64,000 bases of DNA from Warburgia ugandensis (lineage: Eukaryota; Streptophyta; Magnoliopsida; Canellales; Canellaceae): assembly GCA_035236585.1 (NCBI GenBank), contig CP141128.1:29789618-29853617 (forward strand), read 5' to 3'. A model generated the notes under the pieces. It made no database searches, was not told where the DNA came from, and saw nothing but the letters and a program-made list of their open reading frames with translations. The position numbers were made by a program, and so were the translations under genes. The number at the start of each line of letters is the position of its first letter. Position 1 is the first letter of the stretch. Positions 25,501 to 38,300 of the stretch are shown here, in pieces.

Positions 25501-26319
25501 ATTGGCTAGAGAAGAGGGGTTTCTATGCATATTGTGTCAACAACAAGTTAAGCAGAGAAGTCCAGTAGCTGCACCAGTGGAAGTTCGAATAGAGGGGAGC
25601 AAATGTTAGGTTTCCGTGGGGAAAGGAGTAAGCTACTTGATGAAAGGCAGCTTGGGTGACCAAAGATGGAGAGGATGTGAGGTGCTAGGGTAGGGGTTTT
25701 TGGGTGTGTTTTGTTAGAGAATAGATCGTGTGATAGGGGAGGGGGTGCCAGTATCAATTCAGGCCCCTCCTTTAATTATTTTATTTTATTTTTCTTTTCC
25801 TTTAATTAGTTAATGTTTGTTGTAAATCATGATGTTTTTCCTCATCATTCCTCCCAACATACTTTCAAGCATAAGGCATGATTCCTACACGTGATGTTTT
25901 ACTAACATCTAATTATCATCGGACCCATATTTCTGCAAGTGGGGCCCACTAGTATAATTACCAAATTACCCTTTGTAAGAAAATTCTCAATTTATATGTT
26001 GGAACTCTGTTTTTAGCTATCTTAATGTCCTTGGATTCATATCAATGAGTAGAATCCAGATTTGTTAATTTCAATTTCCACGTTATAAGTTGTTTTTTCT
26101 TTTTTTTAACTTTTAATTACAAAAATAGCCCTAAATTCGAAGTCTCATAACTTCTTCATCGAAACTCTGTTTTCAACATTCTTTGGGTTGTTGAATTCCA
26201 TTTTCTAAGTACAATCCAATTATGTATGTTTTAGTTCCTGATTTCTAATCCATAAAAAGTTATTCTCTTAGAAAACTCATACATCAATCATGCAATAGTA
26301 AAATTTTGGGGTTGTTACA
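22583..26319 (-). repeat. Element 1 right LTR (5' LTR on minus strand)
   Basis: Begins tgtgacacatcgggttttcc and ends ttggggttgttaca on the plus strand. It is longer than its partner because it keeps about 300 bases near 25890-26215 that the left copy lacks. Family modules are present, including caacaagctatgcttggta near 22990 and ctctcctagcatagcatcc near 23851. Confidence 0.88.
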
Positions 26320-26324
26320 TTATA
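26320..26324. repeat. Target-site duplication of element 1, right copy
   Basis: The bases ttata follow the LTR end and match 15046-15050. Confidence 0.85.
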
Positions 26325-26339
26325 AATCTAGAATTATAT

Positions 26340-29300
26340 TGCAATTCATTAATACAATCCACATACCCCCAACTATAGCATAATCCTCATCCTCACCAAG
26401 TACTTGATGGGATTGTTTTAGTAATAAAGGGTAATCTATTTCAGTATCTCCTAGGTTGTCTTCATAATAAAACTTCCTCAAATAGGATGATAAAATAGTT
26501 GACCATGTCTTATCACATCATTCTTGCATGTAAAATACTTGTTTTGACTTAGATGACAAAATAAATTGATCATTTTTATAGCTGATTTTGTTAAGGTCAA
26601 CCAATGTTAATTCAAGGGCATCAGTTTTGTTGTTGTCTTTGTTGTGTTCCACCCAATTGCACTTAAACACAACTACAATTATGAAAGTATAATCCAGAGC
26701 CCATATCTCTCTTATAACCTCGTAATAAATATCATCCACTATTATTGGCCAATTATCCTTTGAACTAGAAAAGAATGTAGCATTAACAACTAATCTAACC
26801 CCACTATTCTATTGCACTCTTGAGTTATTATGGTCTTTCTTGTAAAAGTGATGGTATATTTGGCATATTTTATTACTTCTAATTGTGGTCCCATATCCAT
26901 CCAGCCCAAGGATTCGAATATATAGTTGCCTACTACTTCTCGTTGATCTAGAATCTGTGTATACACATATTAAGTATAATATATGATTGTTGCAATTAAG
27001 TAAGATTATATATATATACATATATATATAATATATTTTATTAATTAAGTGTGAATTCTTTCATTTTACCTTTTTACAGATCTAAGTATTGAAAGTGCAT
27101 CAATTCTCAAATTGTAGCCACATCTGTTTCTTTGCGTAACTTGTATTCTTTGCATTGAGGATATCCATGTGCTCACTACACACACACACACACACACACA
27201 CACAAATTAATGGAATCATCAAAGAAAATATCACCATAAACAATTAATTTTTACCTAAGTGCATGATCAACATACTTAATGTATGGTTAGAGTTCATCAA
27301 CATTTTACAACACATAGAGATGCACTGGGTCTTGTTCTTTATAGTCAACGGTCGATACACGACCACTTGATAGAGGTTAGCAAACCTTGGGATCATGAAA
27401 TACAACTGATTGTTCCTTTCTTTGGATTCTAATTGTATCCAATCCTAATAAGTACTCTGTGTAAAACTCTTTTTCTTCCTCTGCAATATAACATTTGGCT
27501 ATACACTGGTCTAGCAAGTTGTGATTACGTACATACCCTTTTAAAAATTTCATGTATCTCTCAAACGAGTGCATCCATCACAAGTAAACTATCTTACAGA
27601 GTCTGACCTCATCAATGTTGTGCACTATTAAGTGTACCGTGATGTCAAAGAAGGATGGTCGCAAGATTATCTCAAGCTCACATAAATTTGTCACTAGATG
27701 ACCTTGAATTTCTTATAATTTTGAAACATCCACCATCTTCTTGCACAAAGCATCAAAGAAGTAGCAAAATTTTATAATCTCTCCCCTGACTTTGTTTGGT
27801 AACACCGAATGTATTGCTACAGGCCAGAGTTGGTGTATCAATGCATGGCAATCGTGGGACTAAATACCTAGCAATTTCAGCTCTTCCATGGAGACAATGT
27901 TTTTAAAGTTTAAAGAGTAGCCGTCTAGGACTTTGAGCTCAAACAGTGTTTCACACATTATTCTCCTCTCCTCTCTAACAAGTGTATAATTTTCCTTAGG
28001 CATGTATGTTCCTCGACTATCCTTATCCTCTAAATGCAACATCCTCTTCAAACCAATCTTCATAAGATCCATTCAAGCTGCATGTCTTCCTTTTTTTCCC
28101 TAGGATATTAAGCAAGGTACTAGTAAAGCTTTCACACACATTCTTCTCAATGTGCATGACATCCAGCACTTGGCATAGTGCAGTGGTTTCTAGCATGCAA
28201 GCCAAAAGAATATTGATTTCTTCTTCCAAGAACTTCTACTATTACTTTCACCTATACCTTTACATGAATTTTTCTTTCCCCACAAGACATTAATGCTTTT
28301 AATCTACTATAATACTTGTCATCTTGTCAACATCTTTGGAGGTGTTCTTATCTCTACACTATCGTTAAATTATCCCTTCTTAAAATGATATGGATGGTCT
28401 TTCCACAGCCATCTTTTGTGGCCAAGGGCTGTCATTTTCCTACTATGTTAAAGTCGTATAGCACATGTTTGATCACTACAGGTAGGACAAGCATTGTATC
28501 CCTTCATGGTGCATCTAGACAAATTACGATATGTAGGAAAGTCAGTTATTGTCCACAACATTATAGCCTTTAAGGTGAACGACTCTTTCCTATATGTGTC
28601 ACATGCTTCAAAGCCCATGTCCTATAATGTCTCAAGATCATCGACCAAGGGAGACAAGTACACATCAATGTCATTCCCTGGCTGCTTTGGACCTGATGTC
28701 AACATAGTTAACATCATGAACTTTCTCTTCATGCATAGAGATGGTGGGAGGTTGTAACAAACTAATATAATGGGTCATCAACTATACTTGCTGCTCATAG
28801 AACCATGAGGATTAATCCCATTTGCAGATAATGCAAGTTGTAGGTTTCTAGGTTTTTGACCAAAATTAAGCCACATGAAGTCTACGAGCTTCCATGCTAG
28901 GCCATCTACTAGATGACATGAAAAGCTATAAGCTACTCTATCCTTGGCATGCCATACTAATTTCTCCACTATTTCTGTTATACATAATATTCTTTTGAAC
29001 CTTAGAATAGGGGGGAAGTACTATAGAACCTTTGCAAGAACATCTGCAACTGTCTGAGTTGAATTCTTCTTTAACTTCTATCTTGACTATCCACAAGTTG
29101 GGCATGTAGTTTTATACATTTGCTCCTTCCTATACAAGATGTAATCATTGGGACACACATGTATCTTCTCATACATTAAACCTATTGCAGCCTGGGTTTT
29201 CTTTTCCTCCCATGTGGACCTTTCCAATTTATTATCCTTCTCTAGCATCTTACCTACTACTTTCAAGGCTTCTATAAAAACTTGATTTGAAAAACTCAAT

Positions 29301-29776
29301 CTTGATTGCACACTATAATGTTCTACCATTGCAGACAACTTGGTATAATCTTTACACTCAGGGTATAATAGTTCATTGACTTCCTTTAAGGTAGCATGAA
29401 TTTGTTTAGGGTCATCTTGGTAGTCATCATATGCATCTCGAAACATTGGTGTAGCTGCACTATCTTCAACACTTCCTATAGTGTCCTGATCCTATTTTCT
29501 AGGCCTTGTCCAAGGCCTATGCTTAAGTTCTTTTCCATACCAAATCCATGGGTGATATCTTTCATCCATTCCAATGTAACACAAGTGTTCTCTCAACACA
29601 CCTATAGTTACTTTTTTTAAGTTTCCACATTTTAAGCATGGACAATGCATGCAATTATGATCAACACCTTCCCTAAGTGCGAACTCTATAAAATTTTCTA
29701 TTCCCTCATATTCTTTTGATGTTCTTATTGCAGTCATCCAAGCATATTTGTCCATTGTCATAAGAAGTTGAAGCAA
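26340..29776 (-). pseudogene. CACTA TNP2-type transposase gene, three exons, broken
   Basis: Exon 1 (29776-27254) starts with a transposase-associated domain (MDKYAW near its start, CPCLKCGNLKK). It passes through CPTCG (about 29090) to the TNP2 catalytic region (GPKQPGNDIDVYL near 28690, LWTITDFPTYRNLS), then LDVMHIEKNVC (about 28170), SHDCHALIHQL (about 27860) and DUF4218 (FERYMKFLKGYVRN, about 27570). Exon 2 lies near 27170-27068. Exon 3 (from about 26956) holds DUF4216 (VVVFKCNWVEH, YKNDQFILSSKSKQVFY). Splice signals gtaaaaatt and gtaaaatg follow exons 1 and 2. TNP2 proteins cut and join element ends. The frame carries stops, for example at 29492-29494, 29087-29089 and inside DUF4216, so no working protein is made. 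Element 1 inserted just past its end at 26320. Confidence 0.88.
27179..27204. repeat. (CA)13 microsatellite in a TNP2 intron
   Basis: Uninterrupted ca units between exon 1 and exon 2 of the dead transposase gene. Confidence 0.9.
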
Positions 29777-30023
29777 ATTTGTTTGTGGAGACTTGTTGAT
29801 ATGAATATATTAGGTTAGGCATTTTACCAAACACTAGGTATATAAGAAATAGAAGTATTTGAAACAACTACATTACATTAAAATTTTCAATTAACAATGA
29901 ATTAACTTTAAACATGAAAGTTTTTTACCATAACCTTGTAAAAGTTCTTCAAATATGCATAATACATATGAGACAAATAAAAAGATACTAACCAACACTC
30001 AAAAATTGATGTCGACCAAGAGT
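29777..30023. other. Remnant of CACTA 5' region
   Basis: About 250 bases upstream of the TNP2 start codon. Neither subterminal palindromes nor an inverted CACTA terminus is visible, so the promoter and 5' end of the transposon have been lost at the junction with element 2. Confidence 0.5.
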
Positions 30024-33000
30024 TGTGAACCTAGTTCCTTTAATGACTCGGGCTTTTGTAACACATTTTGTAATACATTTTTCAAAGGCAAGGCACCCTT
30101 AGTAGTGGAAAAATTTCTCAAAACAAAGTAGCAAAAATTCTTTTCTTTAAAACTTGTTTTGAAAACCCAAGTCATCATTTCATACATAATATAAGTAGAA
30201 TTTTGTACAAGATAAAATTCCATTGAAAGAATATACTTTTATTAAATTCCAGAATCCATCTAGTGGTTCATAGTACAGCCCGGGTATCGGTACAGTACTT
30301 GTCCAAATTACATAATCCAAATTTCAAACTTGACCATACATTAAAAACTCTCAATACAGTACAATGCTCTCAAATAAAAAAAAAAATACATGTCTTCAAG
30401 GGATATACCGGGATTAATTATTCTTCCAAATCTTCTTATGTCTTGAGCTCCTAATTCTCCTTCTTTATTTTTGAGATATTGTAAACATTGAAACATTTAT
30501 AATATCTCAGCAAGCTATGCTTAGTAGGGGATTCAAGAAGCATAATAATTTGACAGTATAATCCTAATACTTCATAATACCATAGTTCATAACATATTCA
30601 TGAATCAATCTCTTTACTTTGTCATATATGTACATCCGTACACATACATACTATATATGTCCTATAAATATATATACAGTCAAAACCATAAAAAATAGTT
30701 AACATCTCAAATATCAATAGTCAAACTTAGACACGCTGAGTTAATCAATCATCCAGACTCTGCTAGAAAATACTCTCTCATTTGGGCAATATCATCACAC
30801 TCAATCATAATAAGTTGATATAACATCCAGACTCTGCTAGAAAAATACTTCCTTATTTGGGTAGTATTGGCATCACATTATGCTATGCATCACAATGCAA
30901 AATACTCAAAAGACTACTATGCTATAGTCCGATTAGTACTAGCACGCTCTGATAGCTGCTTTCATACTCCACAGATACCAAGTGTGGAAAATCATCTACA
31001 TCATGTCTATATGGGTAGACAGATCATCATAATGGTAGCCTTCCCATATTGCCCCACCCGACATTTTGCCTCTCTTTAGGCATGGTATCATCATATATAT
31101 TACATTTCGGAGAGCAGATGGCCAAACCCTACTACTCTCATAGCATAGCATCTCCAGGCCTATGCTTCTTTAAAACAAAACCACAAGCCTCCATGCTTAT
31201 ATGTAAAGTAATCTTTTTACTTATCAGACATCTTGTCTGTTTATATAATCATCCTCGTATTTTGGTATTATTATACTGAGGATAGGATTTTACTTCAAAC
31301 GTAGGGATCATCATCTACAATGAATAATACCCATGTTCATGCAAGTTTAGGGATCACCATTCTGTATGAATGATTCCCATGTATTAATTTTATACTTATC
31401 AGACAATTTGTCTATTTATCTAGGGTTGGAATACCTTCTAATTCTCTATTCACTTAGGGTTTTCCTTATTTCTAACTTAACCATTTCATATGTGTTTTGA
31501 TTGGATCATAAGGGTTTTCAATGGGTTTAATACAGGTATTTACATTATACTTGTCAACATTTCCAAACATAAGATCATGTATACAACATGTACTTCTCAT
31601 GTAGATGCCTTCATAAAATCCTCTTACCTTCAAGGAGTGATTCATCTCTTCAAATCTTCCATGATCCTGATTGATGTATGAAATATGTAAATCTATACAT
31701 ACTATTAATATTTATATAATCTGAATAATCCTATATTTTTTATTCTATCCATATTCTTTGTCTAATCTTGTCCTTTGATATAAAGGGTCTGGATCTTTTG
31801 TCCTATCATGATTTATCTTCCTCAAATAGTGTCTATCCTATTGATCAATAGATTTGATGGTTAGAATGATCTTCTAATCTTTTAGATCTAAGTATTTTCT
31901 ATTCTAAGTTTTTGTGTATTACTTTATTTGATCTTGATCTTTCATAAATCCTTTGATCAACAATTTATACTTGTTGATAAAGATCAAGGGCTTAGATCTT
32001 CTATCTTCTAGTTCTTCTTTGATCTAAGTTTAGTTTTTTTATCATCCTTAAGGAGGATGATCTTGGTTCTCTTCCTTGAATTATAATTGATCAAGGGTTC
32101 AGGTCGTCTATTTGATGTAAGATCTTCTATTCTATTTGATCTAAGTTGCAAGCAATATCTATATACATATATCTCATCATCAAGAAGTATTAATTTCTTT
32201 TTATTGTTCTTGATCATTCAAGATCCCATGGATCTTGTTTGATCATCCTTATCTTACTTACAATTTTTATTAGGATTAGATAATTTACTGACCATTTATG
32301 CTCTTATTATTATTATTCAACCAGTTAATGTTTTACTGGTTGAAGATAACTTATTTCAACTTAAGTATAGACAACTCTTCTTATTTATAATTGGCTAAGG
32401 CTTTCTAGCTGAATGGGTGAACCCAAAGTGGTTACTTCAATCCTCATGTAAGGAGGCATTTAGACCTCATAAATGTTAGCGGAAGGTAAGGGAAGAGCGA
32501 GGCTCTATTAGAAAATTCCCTTAACCACTATATTCAACATTCACTAGAGTGACCTTAGCTCAACCTTTCATAAGGTTCCTATGAGCATGTTAACCCTAAG
32601 TATACTTTATAATTAACCGTGAACATTTAAAATGTCATTCATGGGGTTTATTATTCTCCTAGTTTGGGCTAAGGATTTAATAATTCTTATATTATCCTAC
32701 TAACTATAGCCCTTACTAATATTAAGTCCAAGTCATTCACTCATCTTAATTGTGCATGAATCTCTATTTCATTAGATTTTATTTTTGGTGATCTATGAAT
32801 ATTGAGACATAACCACTAATTAAACAATTATATCTACTAACTTAAAGACAATTAAGGTGCTTATACTATACTTTGATAATTCAAATAATCATACACTAAT
32901 AATAAGAGAATTGTACATCTATATCATTCTAAGGGCATTCATACTCTAATATACTAACATGGGTCATAAGTTATAAAATACATGAAATTTTACTACTAAT

Positions 33001-33150
33001 CTAATGGAATCATGCTTAAATTTCAAATTTAAACTAACATGGCCCTAAGATAATTAAATCTATCAACCTAATATAACAATCTAATAACACATAGAACATA
33101 ACATGCTAAAATTTAAGATCTATTATGCTTTATAACATAAATCACATTTA

Positions 33151-33210
33151 CTATACTATTATCAAATAAAAGACAATGAAATATACTATTATCAAATAAA
33201 AGACAATGAA
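33151..33210. repeat. 30-bp tandem duplication in left LTR of element 2
   Basis: The unit tactattatcaaataaaaga plus flanking bases is present twice back to back (33151-33180, 33181-33210), differing at one base. Confidence 0.85.
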
Positions 33211-33734
33211 ACTAATTAGATTAAGATTATTAGAAACCTTTACTTATGATCCAACCATTAGATCTTAGATCTTTTCCTTTTAAATCAAGGTTTTTTGTCC
33301 AAGATCATATTCCTTTGTTTTTTGTCATATTCAATCCATGATTTCAATGGATTCTATCATAATATCATTCATTTAATCTATCCTAAGGGTCTGATCATAC
33401 TTGATCTTATTGATCCATAAAGGGTAGATCTCTCAATTTATCTTAGATCTGTCCAAATAAATTATGGATATCACTTAATTTCAACATTATATCATTAGTA
33501 AAATCAGATCCCCAAGATCTAATCATCTTAGATCTTAAAGATCCTGAAAATTAAAAACTTAATTCTTGAAAACAGAAAGTTTCTGGAATGTTTTTATTAA
33601 TATTATGGTTTTAAAAGAAAATAGATGTTATAAGCTTTCCATAGCTTCTTTCCAAACTCAATTTAGAGTTCAGATGACTCAACAATTGAACTATGAAGTT
33701 CACAGTCATTCTTAGGGTCCAGGTTTGAGCTGGG

Positions 33735-33965
33735 CCCAGTGGAATGGATGGCCCAGATCAATTGGGCAAAACGGTTGTGGCACGCCTGTCACTAGGATGC
33801 ACATGTGATGCGCTCCCGCAGGACTGGTGTTGTAGCATCGCCGTTCTATCAAAAAGGTGTTGTACGTGGTGCTCGCGCACAAGAACACTACCGTAGGGTG
33901 CATTTTCGTGTGGCGTTTTGTAGCACGTCCTTAGAGCCGATTCGATTTGGGAGATCGGATAGTCT
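33735..33965. other. GC-rich patch in left LTR of element 2
   Basis: A stretch with many CG dinucleotides (gcgctcccgcagg, gctcgcgcac) in otherwise AT-rich DNA. It is absent from the homologous place in the right LTR (about 38650). Similar words occur in the solo LTR at 48060-48160 (ctaggatgca, tccgcaggg). Open frames here are short and uncharacterised. Confidence 0.6.
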
Positions 33966-35110
33966 GTTTTGGACCTTCCAATCAATCCTCTTCAATTTAG
34001 GGCTCAAAACTTAATAAAAATTCTTAAAATTTCTACCTTAGGGTTTTGGACCCTTTTGGATCGATTGGATGGCTTAGATTTTTCATCTGAGTCCTTCATC
34101 ATCCAGAATTGAAGGGTTCTGGTCTTTACTTTATTTTTATAAATTTTAACCTAAAACTAATTTCAGAAACATGAAAATTAAATAAAATAACATGAAATAA
34201 GTACAAGAAGTGTTCCCACCTACCTAATTGGAGAAAGAATGTAGATTTGAAGCCCAATTTGAAATAAATACACTTTGATGATAAGATAGCCTGATAGTTG
34301 CTTATTTTGTGATTTTTCGTTGACTGCCCCTTTGGATCTTGAGATTTATTTGGGGATTTTGTAGAGTAGATAGTCTAGGATTGTATGGATGGTGAGCTTT
34401 ATGAGATTTAATTTGGAACAGAGTGCCTAATTGAATTTAGGTCTCTTGTTCCAATTAGAGAGAGGAGAGAGAAAGTGCAAGAAGGGAGATTTTTAAGAGT
34501 TTTGAAGAGAAATTACTTACTTATCTCCTTATTCATTTTTACTTAAAACTATGCTCATTTACAAAATTTTGAATTATCTCACTTATCTCTTCAATTTCCT
34601 TTCAAGTAATATCATCTCTATTTTGATGATTAATTTCATTTAACTAATTGTCAAAATACCATATATGTAGCAATTATAACTCTTACAGTTATATTTATTC
34701 ATATATTTATTATAAATTTTGATTTCTATAATAATTCTGAAGTTTCCTCTTTAGCTTTTATTTCTCATAAATCTCCATTTCACCTTTTCTATAAAGTTGG
34801 AGTTTTTCCATCACATTTTCCAATTTATCACTTCTTTCTCTTTATTTCCATTCCTTCACTTAGTAATGGTCATATACATATTAGTATTGGTGCACTTTGT
34901 TCATACATATGTATGTTTACTCAGAACTTTAGGTTAGACCTGAACATCATACTTTACATCCATTGTAATGTTTTCCTTATTGATTTTTATATCTTACTAT
35001 TCCCTATATTGGAATTCTTACTTGCTAAATAGTATTTCTAGTCCTTTCATCCAATAATATCTACTTGTACTATACTATTCCTTCATAATAACTCTTTTTA
35101 TACTCATCTT

Positions 35111-35240
35111 TTACTAATGATTCAACTCTTTCTTCATGAATGAGTCAACTCTTTCCATATTCCTCAACTAATGAGTTTAACTCTTTCCTCACTAATGAGT
35201 CAACTCCTTCTATACTTATCTCTTACCTAATGAGTTTATC
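35111..35240. repeat. Degenerate minisatellite
   Basis: Five loose copies of actaatgagtcaactctttc with variable tails, spaced about 25 to 35 bases apart. Confidence 0.65.
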
Positions 35241-35360
35241 ACATAACTTCTTCTCATCAACTAATAACTTATCTCTTATTCACTCACTAATCCTCATCTT
35301 TTAATTGGATATTCATCTTCATATTGGACATGATGGTACTATAGTGTGACTAGATGAATA

Positions 35361-35372
35361 GCTCTGATACCA
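35361..35372 (-). other. Primer-binding site of element 2 (initiator tRNA-Met)
   Basis: On the minus strand tggtatcagagc, a 12-base match to the initiator tRNA-Met complement, follows the LTR end after two bases (gt). Confidence 0.9.
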
Positions 35373-35374
35373 AC

Positions 35375-38300
35375 TGTGACGACTCGGGTTTTTGAAACAT
35401 ATTTTATAATATATTTTTCAAAGGCAAGGGCGTCCCCTTAGTAAAAAAATTTCACAAAACAAAGCAGCGAAAATTCTTTTATTTTATAACTTGCTTTGAA
35501 AACCCAAGTCACCACTTCATACATAACATAAGTACAATTTGTGTACAAAATAAAATTCAATTGAAGGAATATGATTTTATTAAACTTCCAAGATCCATCC
35601 AGTGGTTCACAGTACACAACCCATTGTATCCTTACAATACTTGTCCACAATCCAAATTACAAAGTTCTAAATACAATACATGCTCTCAATACAATGTTTC
35701 AAGGGATATACCCTGATTACTTATTCTTCAATAGTTCTTCAAGTCTTGAGCTCCTAAGTCTCCTGCTCTGTATCTGAGATATTGTAAACATTCGAACATT
35801 TACAATATCTCAGCAAGCTATGCTTGGTAGGGGATAAGAATGTAAGTTATTGATAGTAAAATCTCAATATTCAACTATCCCATAATTCATTCTATCATAA
35901 ACACATTCACAGACCACTATTAGTGATATGAACATCTCATTTCCTTATCATTTGTGTTCACCTTTATACATACATATTATATAAGAACAAATCCGTTAAA
36001 ATTGTAAAAATAATCAATAATCATTTCCATACAAAACTGATCAACTCCTTTCATTATAGGAGATTTGTATCTCAGCCAGTTATTATACTGGGATTTTCCC
36101 TTCTTGGGAAAAATATTGGTAATTTACAATTACTTGGCATTTCATCATGCCATCCCTTGAGGCATTTCACTATGCTAGTTTCATATGCATCATAATGCAA
36201 AATAATCAAGGAATACTATGCTTGTAGTCTGATCCGTACAACGTGCCCGGATACCTGTTTAATAATTCACTTATACCATTCTCAGTGGAAATTACAATAT
36301 CCATGTCCATATGGGAGGACCATGGCTGTCACAGTGGTGGCCTTCCCATAATTGCCCCATCCGACTTTTAGCCTTTCTTATACTTGGTATTCAATATTAT
36401 TAAGTTTCAGAGAGTGGGTGGCCAAACCCTCTTAACTCTCCTAGCATAGTATCCCCAGGCCTATGCCTATTTAAAATAAAACCACAAGCCTCCAAGCTTG
36501 TATGTAAAATAATACTTATACATATCAGACTATCTGTCTGTTTATCTAGGGCTGGAATATTTTCTACTTTCCTATTCACTTAGGGTTGTTCTCAATTCTC
36601 AACTTACCCATTTAATACTTATTTTCCTCATCATTTGGTTAGATCATATTTCAATTTGAGGTATTTACCTTAATATATTAGTATCATACATGTCAATACT
36701 TCAAAACATAAGATCATGTATTAGACATGTATCTTCATGTAAAGGCATTCTTAATAATCCACCTACCTCAATAAGGTATTCTTATTCCTTGAAATCTGCC
36801 ATAGTCTCGATCAACATATATCTGTCAAATTATATGTATAATGTCATTTTTCTAATCAAGGGTACATACTACATGGTCTTTTGTTCATCCTTATGTAGGA
36901 TGATCTGAATTTTTTTTCCTTGAATATCATATATCCATGGGTTTAATATCATCTATACAAATACTATCTATATCATACATAACAATCTAATTTACATTGA
37001 TGTTTCTTTTTCCTTATTATTTTTTATCATACAAGATCTCATCTTGTTTGATCATCCTTATCTTACTTACTATTTTTATTAGGGTTAGATAATTTGCTAT
37101 CTTTTTATGTTCTTATTATTATTCAACCAGTTAGTGTCTTACTTGGTTGAAGATGATTTATTTCTTCCTATTACTAGACAGCTCCTCCTTATTTCAGGAT
37201 GACTGGTACTTACCAGTTAAAGTCTGCTCAAAAAGTGGTTAATACAACCCTCATGTAAGGAGGCGTTTAGACCTCTCTTACGTCAACGGGAGGTAAGGGA
37301 AAAGCACTTAGCTCTTGTATACCCCCTATAACCACAATGTTCAGAGTCCACTGGAATGGTACTAGCTCAACCTTTGACAAGGTTCCTATGAGCTCTTTAC
37401 CTTAAGTCCCTTCTCTAATTGATTTTAATTAATTTCCATGAATATGCACAATGTCATCCATGGATGTTCATTATTTTCCTACTTTGGCCCAAGGAAATGA
37501 TAAATCATTCCTTATATTGTCCTACTAACTATAGCCCTTATTAAGTCAAAATCATTCATTCATCATAGCTATCCATGAATCTCTATATTTCATTAGTTTA
37601 CATTTTTAGTGATTTATGCTCATTATATCTTAACAACTATTTAACAATTGAATAAAATTCGATAATCAGTAAATCATAAACTTGAAAGCATAAATCAAAT
37701 ATAAATCTAACAACCATATACTAACATTCTTCCTATGAATGTAACTTAACCTAGTAAAATAAAACTATACATAAACTAACATGATCCTAAGTTATGAAAT
37801 ACATAAAATTGTACTTCTTATCTTAATGGAATCATGTTTAAATCACTAATTTACACTACATGATCCTAAGATAATCAAATCTACTAACAAATTACTCATT
37901 TAGGGCATATCATACTAAAATTTAATGATTACACTATCATGCTTTCTAACTTAGAACATAAATCACATTTACACTTTTATATCCAATAAAAGACAATTAA
38001 AACTTAGAACATAAATCATATTTACACTTCTATATCCAATAAAAGACAATTAAACTAATTATATTAAGATTATTATAAACCTTTAAATATGATACAACCA
38101 TTAGATCTTAGGTGTTTTCCTTTAGAACAAGGGTTTTAATTATTTTTAGGGCTTTTAATCCATTAAGATCCAAAAATCATATCCACTTGATTTTGTCACA
38201 TTTCATCCATGATCTAACTGGATTCCATCATAATATCATCCATTTAATCCACCCCAAGGATCTAATCATACTTGATCTCATTGATCAAGTAGGTCCCTTT

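Larger units (their letters stand above)
15051..26319 (-). mobile_element. Element 1: LARD-like LTR retrotransposon, complete, non-coding
   Basis: Two long direct repeats (15051-18494 and 22583-26319) begin tgtgacac and end gttgttaca on the plus strand. The element is flanked on both sides by the same five bases, ttata (15046-15050 and 26320-26324). On the minus strand the order is 5' LTR (22583-26319), primer-binding site, 4.1-kb interior, polypurine tract, 3' LTR (15051-18494). No gag, protease, RT, RNase H or integrase motif was found in the interior. Long LTRs with a non-coding interior and intact priming signals are what define large retrotransposon derivatives, which depend on proteins from another element. 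It inserted into the CACTA element between its two genes. Confidence 0.88.
5641..30023 (-). mobile_element. Decayed CACTA (En/Spm) DNA transposon, split by element 1
   Basis: The element has a CACTA-type terminus at 5641, palindromic subterminal repeats at 5660-6115, a second transposon gene at 6790-8876, and a TNP2/DUF4218/DUF4216 gene at about 26340-29776, both genes on the minus strand. Read on the minus strand this is the usual CACTA order: TNP2 gene first, then the Transposase_24 gene, then the 3' terminus. Element 1 (15051-26319) sits inside it. The 5' terminus is missing: no inverted copy of the terminus is seen between 29777 and 30023, where element 2 begins, so that end was deleted or replaced. 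About 6 kb between 8877 and 15050 is non-coding and could be intron, spacer or further insertions. All coding parts carry stops, so it is inactive. Confidence 0.85.
30024..34500 (-). repeat. Element 2 left LTR (3' LTR, truncated)
   Basis: Starts tgtga at 30024, then has about 16 extra bases before atgactcgggcttttgtaac, where the right copy goes straight to gactcggg. It aligns with 35375 to about 39140 and fades out near 34500. It carries a GC-rich patch (33735-33965) absent from the right copy, and a 30-base tandem duplication at 33151-33210. Confidence 0.78.
34501..35374 (-). other. Element 2 interior remnant
   Basis: AT-rich, no coding motif. It ends with the primer-binding site and contains a degenerate tandem repeat at 35111-35240. 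Confidence 0.6.
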
